Shown here piece by piece: positions 1-7,908 of a stretch of 17,152 bases of DNA (positions within the stretch are counted from its first letter, which is position 1; each line of letters begins with the position of its first letter). Both the position numbers and the translations under genes were made by a program. The notes beneath the pieces are model-generated. The model saw nothing but the letters and a program-made list of their open reading frames with translations, ran no database searches and was not told the DNA's origin. This stretch comes from Tannerella sp. (GTDB lineage Bacteria; Bacteroidota; Bacteroidia; Bacteroidales; Tannerellaceae), in assembly GCA_031279875.1 (NCBI GenBank), contig JAITHS010000081.1, positions 1 to 17,152 of the forward strand, given 5' to 3'.

Positions 1-22
1 GAGAGTTGAGATGACGGTACCA

Positions 23-38
23 CGTCATTGCAATGACG
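23..38. repeat. Perfect 16-bp palindrome (collapsed copy of the dispersed hairpin repeat)
   Basis: The sequence CGTCATTGCAATGACG is its own reverse complement. Its two halves are the outer ends of the long hairpin repeats at 7625-7693 and 12307-12375. It is preceded at 11-22 by ATGACGGTACCA, the element that also opens the repeat blocks at 10321 and 12464. It supplies the last codons and stop of the sigma gene. Confidence 0.75.
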
Positions 39-606
39 AGAAGCGCGCTCTTATCTTCTGAAACGAACGCAAGAGGAGGTTTCGGGCTGATTGGTAGTTG
101 AGGTTCATCAGGACACATATCTCGCTGAAGTCAAGTTCCCGAATATAACGATAATAGATAATTTCACGCTGACGTGAACTCAAAACAGCAAACATACTGC
201 TTATCAGCCTGTTTTGGCGTTCAATGGTCTCTTTTTCAATATATTCTTCGTCAGGTGCGGGCGCTGCGGGTTCTATAAAAAAGACCCCGCAACCGTCGTT
301 CATATCTTCGATATCCCTATACAGTCCCCGCTCACGGGCAACAGTGCGTAACAATCTGTTTTTAAGCGATACAAGGAGAAAAGTTTTCACATTATCCGGT
401 ACGGTCAAACGAAGACGTTCCTGATACAAGTACGCAAACAAATCCTGAATACAGTCTTTAACGGTATCGGTATCCTTGGTAAAATGGCATCCGTAAGCAT
501 ATAAGACATGTACATAATTGTTATACAGCCATTCATACGATGTGTTGTCTCCGTCAAGGAAACTGCGCCATTTTATAGTACTTTCTTCAGATAAAATGAG
601 TTCCAT
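25..606 (-). CDS. ECF-type RNA polymerase sigma factor (Bacteroidota sigma-70 family)
   Basis: This 193-residue protein has the size and layout of a Bacteroidota ECF sigma factor. Region 2 lies at about residues 25-90 and includes the DCIQDLFAYLY stretch at 51-61, which corresponds to the helix that contacts core polymerase and the -10 element. Region 4 lies at about 132-188, with LSSRQREIIYYRY followed by a helix-turn-helix (FSEICVLMNLNYQSARNLLLRSF). Its partner is probably the FecR anti-sigma factor encoded at 6773-7819, with SusC as the outer-membrane sensor. It sits at the 3' end of the susCD cluster, not in front of fecR as is usual, and has its own promoter box at 627-634. The last codons (SSLQ) and the stop lie inside a 16-bp palindrome at 23-38 that belongs to the dispersed repeat family of this window, so the C-terminus may have been trimmed or replaced. 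The family call is firm; the regulon is inferred. Confidence 0.9.
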   Translation of the reverse strand: MELILSEESTIKWRSFLDGDNTSYEWLYNNYVHVLYAYGCHFTKDTDTVKDCIQDLFAYLYQERLRLTVPDNVKTFLLVSLKNRLLRTVARERGLYRDIEDMNDGCGVFFIEPAAPAPDEEYIEKETIERQNRLISSMFAVLSSRQREIIYYRYIRELDFSEICVLMNLNYQSARNLLLRSFQKIRARFSSLQ

Positions 607-626
607 AATATTTGTTTACGACGTTG

Positions 627-634
627 CAAATATA
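627..634 (-). promoter_or_regulatory. Bacteroidota -7 promoter box for the sigma gene
   Basis: On the minus strand this reads TATATTTG, a match to the Bacteroidota -7 consensus TAnnTTTG, about 20 nt upstream of the sigma ATG at 606. No clear -33 TTTG is seen at the usual distance. It implies that the sigma gene can be transcribed separately from the susCD operon upstream. Confidence 0.6.
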
Positions 635-674
635 CGACTTTATTTTGACATAAAAAATATTGCAACTGTCGCAC

Positions 675-726
675 ACTATAACCCTCGGCAGTCAAGGACT
701 ATAACCCTCGGCAGTCAAGGACTATA
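675..726. repeat. 23-bp tandem repeat, two full copies plus a partial
   Basis: Copies at 675-697 and 698-720 are identical (ACTATAACCCTCGGCAGTCA plus AGG). A third starts with ACTATA at 721-726 and then runs into the palindrome. It lies in the 219-bp gap between the surface lipoprotein gene and the sigma promoter. Confidence 0.85.
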
Positions 727-737
727 GCTCGCGACAC

Positions 738-757
738 CCGCGACCTATAGGTCGCGG
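738..757. repeat. Perfect 20-bp palindrome, possible transcript hairpin
   Basis: CCGCGACCTATAGGTCGCGG is self-complementary. With two mismatches the symmetry extends to about 731-764, giving a strong stem. It lies downstream of the lipoprotein gene (stop near 826) and could end or stabilise the susCD transcript. No T-tract follows it on either strand, so it is not a classical intrinsic terminator. Confidence 0.65.
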
Positions 758-825
758 ATGCCGCAGACTATAACTGTAATTCGTAATTTTCAACTCTCAA
801 CTCGTAATTGTCTAACGTCTCTACG

Positions 826-1470
826 CTAATTAAACACCACTTGCATCTTGCTGTTGGTTACGACAAACTCTTTGGTTGCGTCAAAGGATACGTCGTGAGA
901 TAAGCCGTCAACTTCGTACTCGGCGGTTTTGTTGTTGACTAATGTCGAGACGTCGTTGTTGTTGACAGGTTTTGAGGGGTCGAGGCAGTAGAACTTCAAC
1001 GTACCGGTGGCAGCGGTTTTGCGTGTTACGCGCACTTTTTGAAGCCCTTTGACAGCCTGTTTCCATGTGAGGGTACAGACGCCGGAGCCGTCTAACGACA
1101 GCAGAGAGCCGTCTTCCAACGATAGCGAGTAGTCGTTGGCGGTCAAGCCGGATGCTACTACCCAGAACTTGCTGACAGCGTCGTAAGAGCGTACCCTTTC
1201 GCTGTGGAACTGAAACGGCACGGATACGACATTATTTTCGTTGAGAGCTATCCACGTGCCGTTGGTTGTTGAAGAGCCTTCTCGCCAGCGTGTAGAGCCG
1301 TTGGCGGCTATTTCGCAAGTAACGAAATAATCAAACTTAATGCTTTTTTGGAAGCCTACGTAATAGACATGTTCGTATTCTGCAAGGCCTTCGCCCCAGA
1401 TGTTATCCTTTTCGCACGAAGAAAAGAGCAACGATACAAACGCTATGAGGATAAAAAATATTTTATTCAT
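826..1470 (-). CDS. Small surface lipoprotein, last gene of the susCD cluster
   Basis: This 214-residue protein begins with a lipoprotein signal peptide ending in LLFSSC, with the lipidated cysteine at residue 19. The acidic residues just after it (CEKDN) resemble the Bacteroidota export signal that places lipoproteins on the cell surface. The rest looks like beta-sandwich material with no catalytic motif I recognise. The gene follows susD by 19 bp on the same strand, the position usually held by SusE/SusF-like or other glycan-binding lipoproteins. The likely role, inferred from position, is accessory substrate binding at the surface. I do not recognise the exact family. Confidence 0.75.
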   Translation of the reverse strand: MNKIFFILIAFVSLLFSSCEKDNIWGEGLAEYEHVYYVGFQKSIKFDYFVTCEIAANGSTRWREGSSTTNGTWIALNENNVVSVPFQFHSERVRSYDAVSKFWVVASGLTANDYSLSLEDGSLLSLDGSGVCTLTWKQAVKGLQKVRVTRKTAATGTLKFYCLDPSKPVNNNDVSTLVNNKTAEYEVDGLSHDVSFDATKEFVVTNSKMQVVFN

Positions 1471-1489
1471 AAATTATAATATTAGATGT

Positions 1490-3268
1490 TTACCATTTGG
1501 GATTTTGTTTGATATTATTGTCGGAATGCACAAGTTCGTAGGGCGGGATGGGATAATAGTAGTCGCGTGCGGGGTCGAAAGTGCGTGTTGACGGATATTC
1601 GATTACGAACACATTTTGTTGGATATTACCTGTCATAATTGTTTCGCCGTTGGATTTACCGTCGGAGCCGGTCAAGCGGGTGATGTCCTGCACACTGCCA
1701 CCTTCTTCGCCAACGAACTTACCGCCGATAATAGCTTTTGGCAATTCCGTTTCGGCTGTTTTCCAGCGCAACAAGTCAGGGTAGCGCAGGTTTTCGGCCA
1801 ACAGTTCCACATTACGTTCGCGACGTATCTCTTCGAGCATATTAAGACCGTTGGCAGATGCGAAAGCGTTAGTCAGACGGGCATTAAATCCGGCGCGTGT
1901 GCGGAGGGCGTTGACCGTTTCATCGAGTTGAGCGTCGGTTATTGAGCCGTTGTTTTCATAAAGTGCTTCGGCATAAGATATTAACATCTCGCCCCAGCGG
2001 ATTATAATAACATCGGTAAAATCTTTGCCTGCGCCCCATAGCGAGCCTTTGAAGCGTTTTTTGAGATGATAAGCCGTTGTAGCGGCGCTGTTGGAGCGGA
2101 AAGGCAGATAATCGCCCTTACCGGCGCCGAGCCAGCCGTAGGTAGCATCATTTTCAAGCGGGTCGAGGATAGTCCAGATGCTCATCAACAGACGCGGGTC
2201 GCGTTGTCCTTTACCGTCGGCAAGGATAGCTCCTGTGCGGTCGAGGCCTGCTACATTATTAAACGAAGTCTCGTTTTCGATTCTTAGAGATGTTTTCTCG
2301 ACAGGCAATCCGTCGGCATATAGAAACATGTCGAGCATCTTGCGTGTAACCATGTATGAGCCTTCGCTGTCGCCTGTGTAATTGTGGTTGGTGTAGCCGG
2401 AGCCGCTGCCGCCGTTAGGTCCGTAGGCTTTGCCGAAGATAAGCTCTTTGTTGGTGATTTGGCTTTCGTCGAAAAACTGCGCCTGATAAGGTTGCAGCTT
2501 GCCCGACGAGGTGCTGTAAAGCGTATGACCTTCGCCGCGCAGTTGTTCAAAAGCCGATATTGCCTTTGAGATATGCGCTTTAGCGTTAGAGCCGCCGTTG
2601 ATAGCGTGATATTTTTGGAAAGTACCTTCATAAAGCGCTATGCGCACTATCAGCGCGAGGGCGGCCGAGCGGGTAACACGGCGGCGGTCAAACTCGTCGG
2701 TAGTAGTCCACGCCGAGAAAGCAGGCAACGCTTCGGCAGCAAATTCGAGGTCTTTGTAGCACTGTTGCACAACATCTTCGCGAGGAGTGCGTCCCATATT
2801 CAAATCGGGGTCGGAGCCTGATTTAAAAACTTTTGTTACGAGAGGTACGTCGCCGTATTTCATCATCAGGTCGAAATGATACCATGCGCGGAAAAACATC
2901 GCCTCGCCGATATAGCGGTCGCGCACGGCCGGTGTTACGCTTGCGTCGGCGGCTTTCTCGATGATGTTGTTAGCCAAAAAGATACGGTCGTAGGGGTCTT
3001 TCCAGTCAGCTTCGGAAGCGTCCTGAACGGTGCGCTGACCGGTACTGATTTTGTTTGGGCTGCCGCCAACCTGGTCGTCGGCGCGGGTGTCGTGACTATC
3101 CGATGTAAACTGTTGATACATACGGTTGCAAGCGCCTTTGAGGTCGTTTTCCGATTTCCAGAAGCCGCTGTCGGTCATTTCCGAGCCGGGAGTTACATTG
3201 AGCAAATCATCGCAACTCATCATCAGCACGAAAAATATTATCAAACTGTTATTAAATATTTTTTTCAT
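1490..3268 (-). CDS. RagB/SusD-family nutrient-binding outer-membrane lipoprotein
   Basis: The 592-residue protein starts with a lipoprotein signal peptide (lipidated Cys19 in VLMMSCDD) followed by LLNVTPGSEMTDSGFWKSENDL, the typical opening of SusD proteins. It has the N-terminal TPR-like helices (for example YIGEAMFFRAWYHFDLMMKYGDVPLV) and the C-terminal hallmarks: IIIRWGEMLISYAEALYENN, EIRRERNVELLAENLRYPDLLRWK, and an ending of YYYPIPPYELVHSDNNIKQNPKW. SusD proteins form a lid over the SusC channel and capture the substrate. The gene lies 14 bp downstream of susC on the same strand, so the two are almost certainly co-transcribed. The substrate cannot be read from the sequence. Confidence 0.95.
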   Translation of the reverse strand: MKKIFNNSLIIFFVLMMSCDDLLNVTPGSEMTDSGFWKSENDLKGACNRMYQQFTSDSHDTRADDQVGGSPNKISTGQRTVQDASEADWKDPYDRIFLANNIIEKAADASVTPAVRDRYIGEAMFFRAWYHFDLMMKYGDVPLVTKVFKSGSDPDLNMGRTPREDVVQQCYKDLEFAAEALPAFSAWTTTDEFDRRRVTRSAALALIVRIALYEGTFQKYHAINGGSNAKAHISKAISAFEQLRGEGHTLYSTSSGKLQPYQAQFFDESQITNKELIFGKAYGPNGGSGSGYTNHNYTGDSEGSYMVTRKMLDMFLYADGLPVEKTSLRIENETSFNNVAGLDRTGAILADGKGQRDPRLLMSIWTILDPLENDATYGWLGAGKGDYLPFRSNSAATTAYHLKKRFKGSLWGAGKDFTDVIIIRWGEMLISYAEALYENNGSITDAQLDETVNALRTRAGFNARLTNAFASANGLNMLEEIRRERNVELLAENLRYPDLLRWKTAETELPKAIIGGKFVGEEGGSVQDITRLTGSDGKSNGETIMTGNIQQNVFVIEYPSTRTFDPARDYYYPIPPYELVHSDNNIKQNPKW

Positions 3269-3282
3269 ATTATTCCTGATTA

Positions 3283-6200
3283 TTAAAATGTTATATTAAG
3301 TCCTGTTGTCCATGTTCTGAAAAACGGATAGTAAGAGCGTCCTACGTTGTTGTCTGATTCGGGGTCAAAAACAGATAATACATTGCTGTGTTCCCAAACA
3401 TCATTGCCGGAGATATAGAACCGCACCGATTCGATAATTTTCTTCGGAACGGGAATATTATATCCTAACTGAATGTTTTTCAAGCGGATATAAGCGCCAT
3501 TCTGTACCCATTTGTCGGAATAGTAATAGTTACGCGATTCGGCATCGGTACCGTTGATACGTGCAAAATAGGCGTCTTTGTTGTCTTCGCGCCAATAATC
3601 CTGATGGATAGTCCACGGCATTTCATAACTTGCATAGAGCGGGCAAAGCACGTTTGGATGAATAAAGAACGAGCGTTTGCCGACGCCTTGAAAGAAAGCG
3701 GAAAAATCAAACCCTCTGTATTGCAGATTGAGATTAAAACCGTAGAGATAGCGTCCGTTGGTAGTTCCCATGTAAACGAGGTCGCCTTTGTCTTTGGGAG
3801 TAAAGCTGCCGCCGCCGATAACGCCGTTGCCGTCGAGGTCAAGATATTTCACGTCGCCGCCCCATATCTTTGCGTCGTCGAAAGTGATATATCCCGGATG
3901 CGCCTCTTTATAAGCGAGATATTCATCGCGGCTTTGCCAGAAACCGTCGGTCTTGTATCCCCAGATAGTATTGAGCGGATAGCCTTGCAGATGTGCTACG
4001 GAAGCTTTGGCATCGATAATATCGTCGTTGCCGAACTTAACTAATTTATTTTGACTGTCTTCGATATTGAAGCCGACGGAATAATTCAGTTCGCCGACAC
4101 GGTCGCGCCAGTTCGCCGACACTTCCCAGCCCCATATCTTCAACTCGCCCATATTGACGTAAGGAATGCCTACGCCAACGAGGTGAGAGACCTGTATTTT
4201 CGACAGCATATCACTGTTACGCTTCCAATAATAGTCGGCAGTAATGTTGAGGCGGTTGTTGAGCAGCCCTAAATCAATGCCGATGTCGGTAGAAGTAACC
4301 GTTTCCCATGTAATATCTTGGGAGGCGAGTTCTTTCTGATAATAAACCGGTTTACCGAAAATGCTCTCAATAGCGCCTGCCGACGTCTTGTTGGTAATCA
4401 GCCCGATATAAGGATAATACATTGAGTTAAGCACTGTACTGTTGCCGAGTTTACCCCAGTCGGCGCGTATTTTCAGGTTGCCGATATGTTCTTTGAGATG
4501 TTCAAAAAATCCTTCTTCACTGATACGCCATGCCACACCTACCGACGGAAACAGTCCCCACCGTTTGCCCGGAGCAAGGCGAGAAGAGCCGTCGTAACGG
4601 AAATTGGCTTGAAAGAGATATTTCTCTGCGTAGTTATAATCCAACCGTCCGAAAAGTGAAGCCATCTTCCAAGGCTGTATCAGGTCTGACATTACCGAGT
4701 TGGTGGCTGTTGACGAATCGTAATAGTTGAGACTGAAAAAGTCGTTCGACAACAGATTGCGTCCCGTAGCCGTTATCTGGTCTTTCTCGTAGTTTTCATA
4801 CGAAGCGCCGAGCAACAGGTGGAAAGCATTAAGGTCAAACTTAAAATCATAATTCAACAACGCTTCCAATTTGTCTTGGATAGCGATATTCTTTGTTTTC
4901 TCTACAAAGTTGGGATTATTAGCCGAATAAGCGCCTGTGCCGCCTCCGCGCACTTGACCGTTACGTCCCATCGAGACTACATATCGTCCGTTGCGTTCAA
5001 AATTGTAGTAATCGGCACGGCGCGACAGATTCAGGTCTATCGACAATCCTTTGATAAAATCGTGAAATCTGATGCCTGCTTTGCCGGTATATTTTTCGTT
5101 TTTGGCATATCGCGAGCCGCCGTTCTGCAAAATATCTATCGCATTAGCCTGCAAATCGGCGCTAAACGGATTGTTGGCATAGTTGGTATCTTCTGTCGGA
5201 AGATATATCTGCTGACGGGCGCGCGAGTTGTAGAGCAGCGAAAGGATCGACGTTGAGCCGTCGGAATACGACGGTTGTTTGGTCATGCTGCCGTCGTAGC
5301 CGGCAATGATGTTGAGATCGACGTATTGGTTGAGTTTGGCATTGAGGGTAGCTCGGAGGTTGTAACGACTGTAATTGTCGGCGTCGTATTTGAGCAAACC
5401 TGTCTTGTTATAATAACCTGCCGAAACGTAGTATTGCAGGTTCTCGCTGCCGCCGTTAACGGCAAGGGCATGATTTTGCGAAGTAGTATAGTCGTTGGAG
5501 CCTTCGTTGAGCCAGTTGCTGTTGGCAACAGCCTCCCAGCGGGCGTCGTTAGGGCGATAGTTAAAGTTCGGATTTTTAAGCCACGCAACATGCTCGGCGT
5601 CCTGTTCCAGCGCTCCTCTCTCGCGCAGGCGACCGTCGTTGTTGATTATAGCCTGCTCTTCCCACGGCGACATGCGTTGAGGCATGAAACCGGGAATGTT
5701 AACTCCGAAAGAGCCGTTGTAGGATATTTTCGCCTTTGCTCCGGCTGTGCCTTTTTTAGTTGTGATGAGGATAACGCCTGCTGCGGCACGAGAGCCGTAG
5801 ATTGATGCGGAAGAGGCGTCTTTCAATACCGAAATGGATTCTACGTCGTCGGGATTGAGCAGTTTCATGTCGCCTTCAACGCCGTCAATCAGCACTAATG
5901 CCGAAGCGTCGTTAGCCGATGTGAAGCCGCGCACACGAATACCTTTTGCTTCCGAGCCGGGCTGTCCGCTACTGCGAAGCACCTGCACTCCGGCCATCTG
6001 GCCTTGTAGTGCGTTCATGATGTCGGTACTTGTTTTCGACGTAATGTCTTGTCCCGTAACTTGTGAAACGGCGCCGGTAAGGGTTACTTTCTTCTGCATA
6101 CCGTAACCTACTACGACGATTTCTTCCAACGCTTGCGAATCTTCTTTAAGTATTATAATCAGCGGTTTGCCGTCGCTCGGTATGCCGGTGATTTCCTGCG

Positions 6201-6759
6201 TTCTATATCCTATATAGGATACTTGCAGGACAGCGTTTTGGGGTACGTTTTCGAGAGTAAATTTACCGTCTTCGTCGCTTATAGTGCCGATTGTAGTGCC
6301 TTTGACGGCTACATTGGCGCCTGCTAACGGGCCTAATTCGTCAACAACGGTACCTGTCAGCGTGCGCTTCGAGGGTTGTATTGCTGCCGGTAAGAGGGTC
6401 ATGTCCGACTTGGCGTTCTCTTTCGAGATAATAATTTGACGGTCGGAGATGTAATACCGGTTGTCGGTACCCTCAAACACTTTGTCGAGTATCGCGTTCA
6501 CAACCTTGTTGTGTACTTTAACCGATACTTTGCGGTTCATATCGAGCGAGTTATCCAAATAAAAGAAGATATACTCGCTCGATTTTTCTATCTCACGGAA
6601 CACATCTTTCAAAGCGCTGTTTTTCATGTCCAGCGTAAAAAACGTTTCCTTTGCATAGACGCCTTTTCTGCTGATGCGTCCGTCGGCACTTATTGTTGCC
6701 GTTCCTAATACGCTTATGAGCAGTAGCGTTGTCATAAATCGAAATAATGAATGAATCAT
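3283..6759 (-). CDS. SusC/RagA-family TonB-dependent receptor with STN signalling domain
   Basis: The 1158-residue protein has, in order: a signal peptide (about 1-25); an STN domain (about 39-113) of the kind that contacts FecR; a carboxypeptidase-regulatory-like beta domain (about 132-212); a TonB-box and plug region starting at VVVGYGMQKKVTLTGAV and including VRVRGF-like and LIDGVEGD motifs, IYGSRAAAGVILITTKKG; and a 22-strand-type barrel ending in a terminal phenylalanine (WTTGLNITF). It imports the captured ligand across the outer membrane using TonB energy. The STN domain, together with fecR 13 bp upstream, says that this receptor also acts as a sensor in a trans-envelope cascade ending in the ECF sigma factor. 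Confidence 0.96.
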   Translation of the reverse strand: MIHSLFRFMTTLLLISVLGTATISADGRISRKGVYAKETFFTLDMKNSALKDVFREIEKSSEYIFFYLDNSLDMNRKVSVKVHNKVVNAILDKVFEGTDNRYYISDRQIIISKENAKSDMTLLPAAIQPSKRTLTGTVVDELGPLAGANVAVKGTTIGTISDEDGKFTLENVPQNAVLQVSYIGYRTQEITGIPSDGKPLIIILKEDSQALEEIVVVGYGMQKKVTLTGAVSQVTGQDITSKTSTDIMNALQGQMAGVQVLRSSGQPGSEAKGIRVRGFTSANDASALVLIDGVEGDMKLLNPDDVESISVLKDASSASIYGSRAAAGVILITTKKGTAGAKAKISYNGSFGVNIPGFMPQRMSPWEEQAIINNDGRLRERGALEQDAEHVAWLKNPNFNYRPNDARWEAVANSNWLNEGSNDYTTSQNHALAVNGGSENLQYYVSAGYYNKTGLLKYDADNYSRYNLRATLNAKLNQYVDLNIIAGYDGSMTKQPSYSDGSTSILSLLYNSRARQQIYLPTEDTNYANNPFSADLQANAIDILQNGGSRYAKNEKYTGKAGIRFHDFIKGLSIDLNLSRRADYYNFERNGRYVVSMGRNGQVRGGGTGAYSANNPNFVEKTKNIAIQDKLEALLNYDFKFDLNAFHLLLGASYENYEKDQITATGRNLLSNDFFSLNYYDSSTATNSVMSDLIQPWKMASLFGRLDYNYAEKYLFQANFRYDGSSRLAPGKRWGLFPSVGVAWRISEEGFFEHLKEHIGNLKIRADWGKLGNSTVLNSMYYPYIGLITNKTSAGAIESIFGKPVYYQKELASQDITWETVTSTDIGIDLGLLNNRLNITADYYWKRNSDMLSKIQVSHLVGVGIPYVNMGELKIWGWEVSANWRDRVGELNYSVGFNIEDSQNKLVKFGNDDIIDAKASVAHLQGYPLNTIWGYKTDGFWQSRDEYLAYKEAHPGYITFDDAKIWGGDVKYLDLDGNGVIGGGSFTPKDKGDLVYMGTTNGRYLYGFNLNLQYRGFDFSAFFQGVGKRSFFIHPNVLCPLYASYEMPWTIHQDYWREDNKDAYFARINGTDAESRNYYYSDKWVQNGAYIRLKNIQLGYNIPVPKKIIESVRFYISGNDVWEHSNVLSVFDPESDNNVGRSYYPFFRTWTTGLNITF

Positions 6760-6772
6760 AAGATTTTAATAA

Positions 6773-7819
6773 TTAAGGGTTTAATTCAATGTGGATTTGA
6801 TTATTTTTGTATTTAATTTCTATGGGAGCGGCTTTCGAGAGGGCGTCGAGGGTTTGGGTATAATCGGTTTTCATGTCTAATTTGCCGCTGCATGTCATAT
6901 TGGCGATATTGTCGTCCCATTTGATTTGAATGCCGTAATGCTCTGATATCTTGGTTAATACTACATCCATATTCTGTTTGTTGAAATAATAATAGCCGTC
7001 TTTCCAAGCTATATGCTCGGATACGTTAACCGTTTCGAGCTTGTTTTTGCCGGTATTGTTATTGCGCGTAAACATCTGTTCGGGGTGTATTTCCATCTTG
7101 TTGCCGTCGTTTGTGGCGATAATAATGCTGCCTTCTTCAAGCACTACAAACGTATTTTCGTCTTTCGGATATGCCTTAACGTTAAATCGCGTGCCTTTGA
7201 CGGTAATGTCCATTCCGTTGGTTTTGACAGTGAAAGGTCTTTTGTCGGAGGGCGCCACATCAAGAAAAACCTCGCCCGAAACGGTTATCTCGCGCTTGCT
7301 GTCATCAAATTTGTCGGGAATAGCCAGCGTCGAGCCTGAATTAACCCACACTTGCGTGCCGTCGCTCAATGTCAACGGCGTCTTTAATCCCGACGCTATA
7401 TTATATATAATGTATGATGGCTTGTTATGTAACTGTTTCGGGGTATATTTTGCAATGACAAAAATCAGCGCCACAGTAGCAGCAACGCCCGCAAGACAAA
7501 CTATCAGGCGCCTGTTACGTGTATCATGACGAACAGGGCATTCGTCAACCCTTGCAGTGGTTTTAAACCCTGCAAGCGGTTTGGAGCTTACGTCATTGCG
7601 AGCAGGAATGGTAGGACGGTACCTCGTCATTGCGAGGAACGAAGCAATCCAGCGTTCTTTTTCTTTCGGATTACTTCGTGCCTCGCAATGACGTTCATTC
7701 GCCTTGACGATGCGGCTCCACAGTTCCTGCCGTTCATTGTCGGGCATCAATTCCGTATCTTCCTTTGATTTTATACGCTCCAATCCCGCACGGATGTCTC
7801 GTAAATTTTGCTTTTCCAT
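6773..7819 (-). CDS. FecR-family anti-sigma factor with a repeat-derived insert
   Basis: I chose the ATG at 7819 (348 residues); an in-frame TTG at 7840 would add seven residues. The N-terminal cytoplasmic part (about 1-42) would bind the sigma factor. A membrane helix follows at about 104-123 (RLIVCLAGVAATVALIFVIA). The periplasmic FecR domain lies at about 140-235 (LSDGTQVWVNSGSTLAIP, ITVSGEVFLDVA, VKGTRFNVKAY) and a DUF4974-like STN-contact domain at the C-terminus (DVVLTKISEHYGIQIKW). Residues of about 43-99, which include RHCEARSNP, RWIASFLAMT and SSKPLAGFKTTA, are the in-frame translation of the dispersed hairpin repeat at 7528-7693. Without them the protein would be about 290 residues, a normal FecR length. 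The gene follows dacB and precedes susC by 13 bp. It should hold the sigma factor inactive until the receptor signals, if the insert is tolerated. Confidence 0.9.
   Translation of the reverse strand: MEKQNLRDIRAGLERIKSKEDTELMPDNERQELWSRIVKANERHCEARSNPKEKERWIASFLAMTRYRPTIPARNDVSSKPLAGFKTTARVDECPVRHDTRNRRLIVCLAGVAATVALIFVIAKYTPKQLHNKPSYIIYNIASGLKTPLTLSDGTQVWVNSGSTLAIPDKFDDSKREITVSGEVFLDVAPSDKRPFTVKTNGMDITVKGTRFNVKAYPKDENTFVVLEEGSIIIATNDGNKMEIHPEQMFTRNNNTGKNKLETVNVSEHIAWKDGYYYFNKQNMDVVLTKISEHYGIQIKWDDNIANMTCSGKLDMKTDYTQTLDALSKAAPIEIKYKNNQIHIELNP
7528..7693. repeat. Dispersed hairpin repeat inserted in frame within fecR
   Basis: From left to right it contains a 17-bp CGAACAGGGCATTCGTC element (7530-7546), an inverted-repeat core CTTGCAGTGGTTTTAAA..CCCTGCAAG (about 7551-7576), the string CGGTTTGGAGCTTACGTCAT, GACGGTACC (7615-7623), and a hairpin with 26-nt arms at 7625-7650 and 7668-7693 with two mismatches. 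The same modules recur at 12226-12388, outside any gene. The length keeps the fecR frame open. Confidence 0.88.
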
Positions 7820-7908
7820 TTTGTGTAAATCATCTTTCAAGTATGATACACGGAAAATAAAAAAGTACTCATTTTTTGTGTTAAATTTCTTCGTCCGCCC
7901 GAAAACTT

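Noticed and set aside
5275..5805. 176-codon plus-strand frame within susC
   Set aside because: It is a shadow of the strongly supported susC frame and has no family motifs of its own.
7526..7768. 80-codon plus-strand frame inside fecR
   Set aside because: It is the opposite-strand translation of the repeat in fecR.
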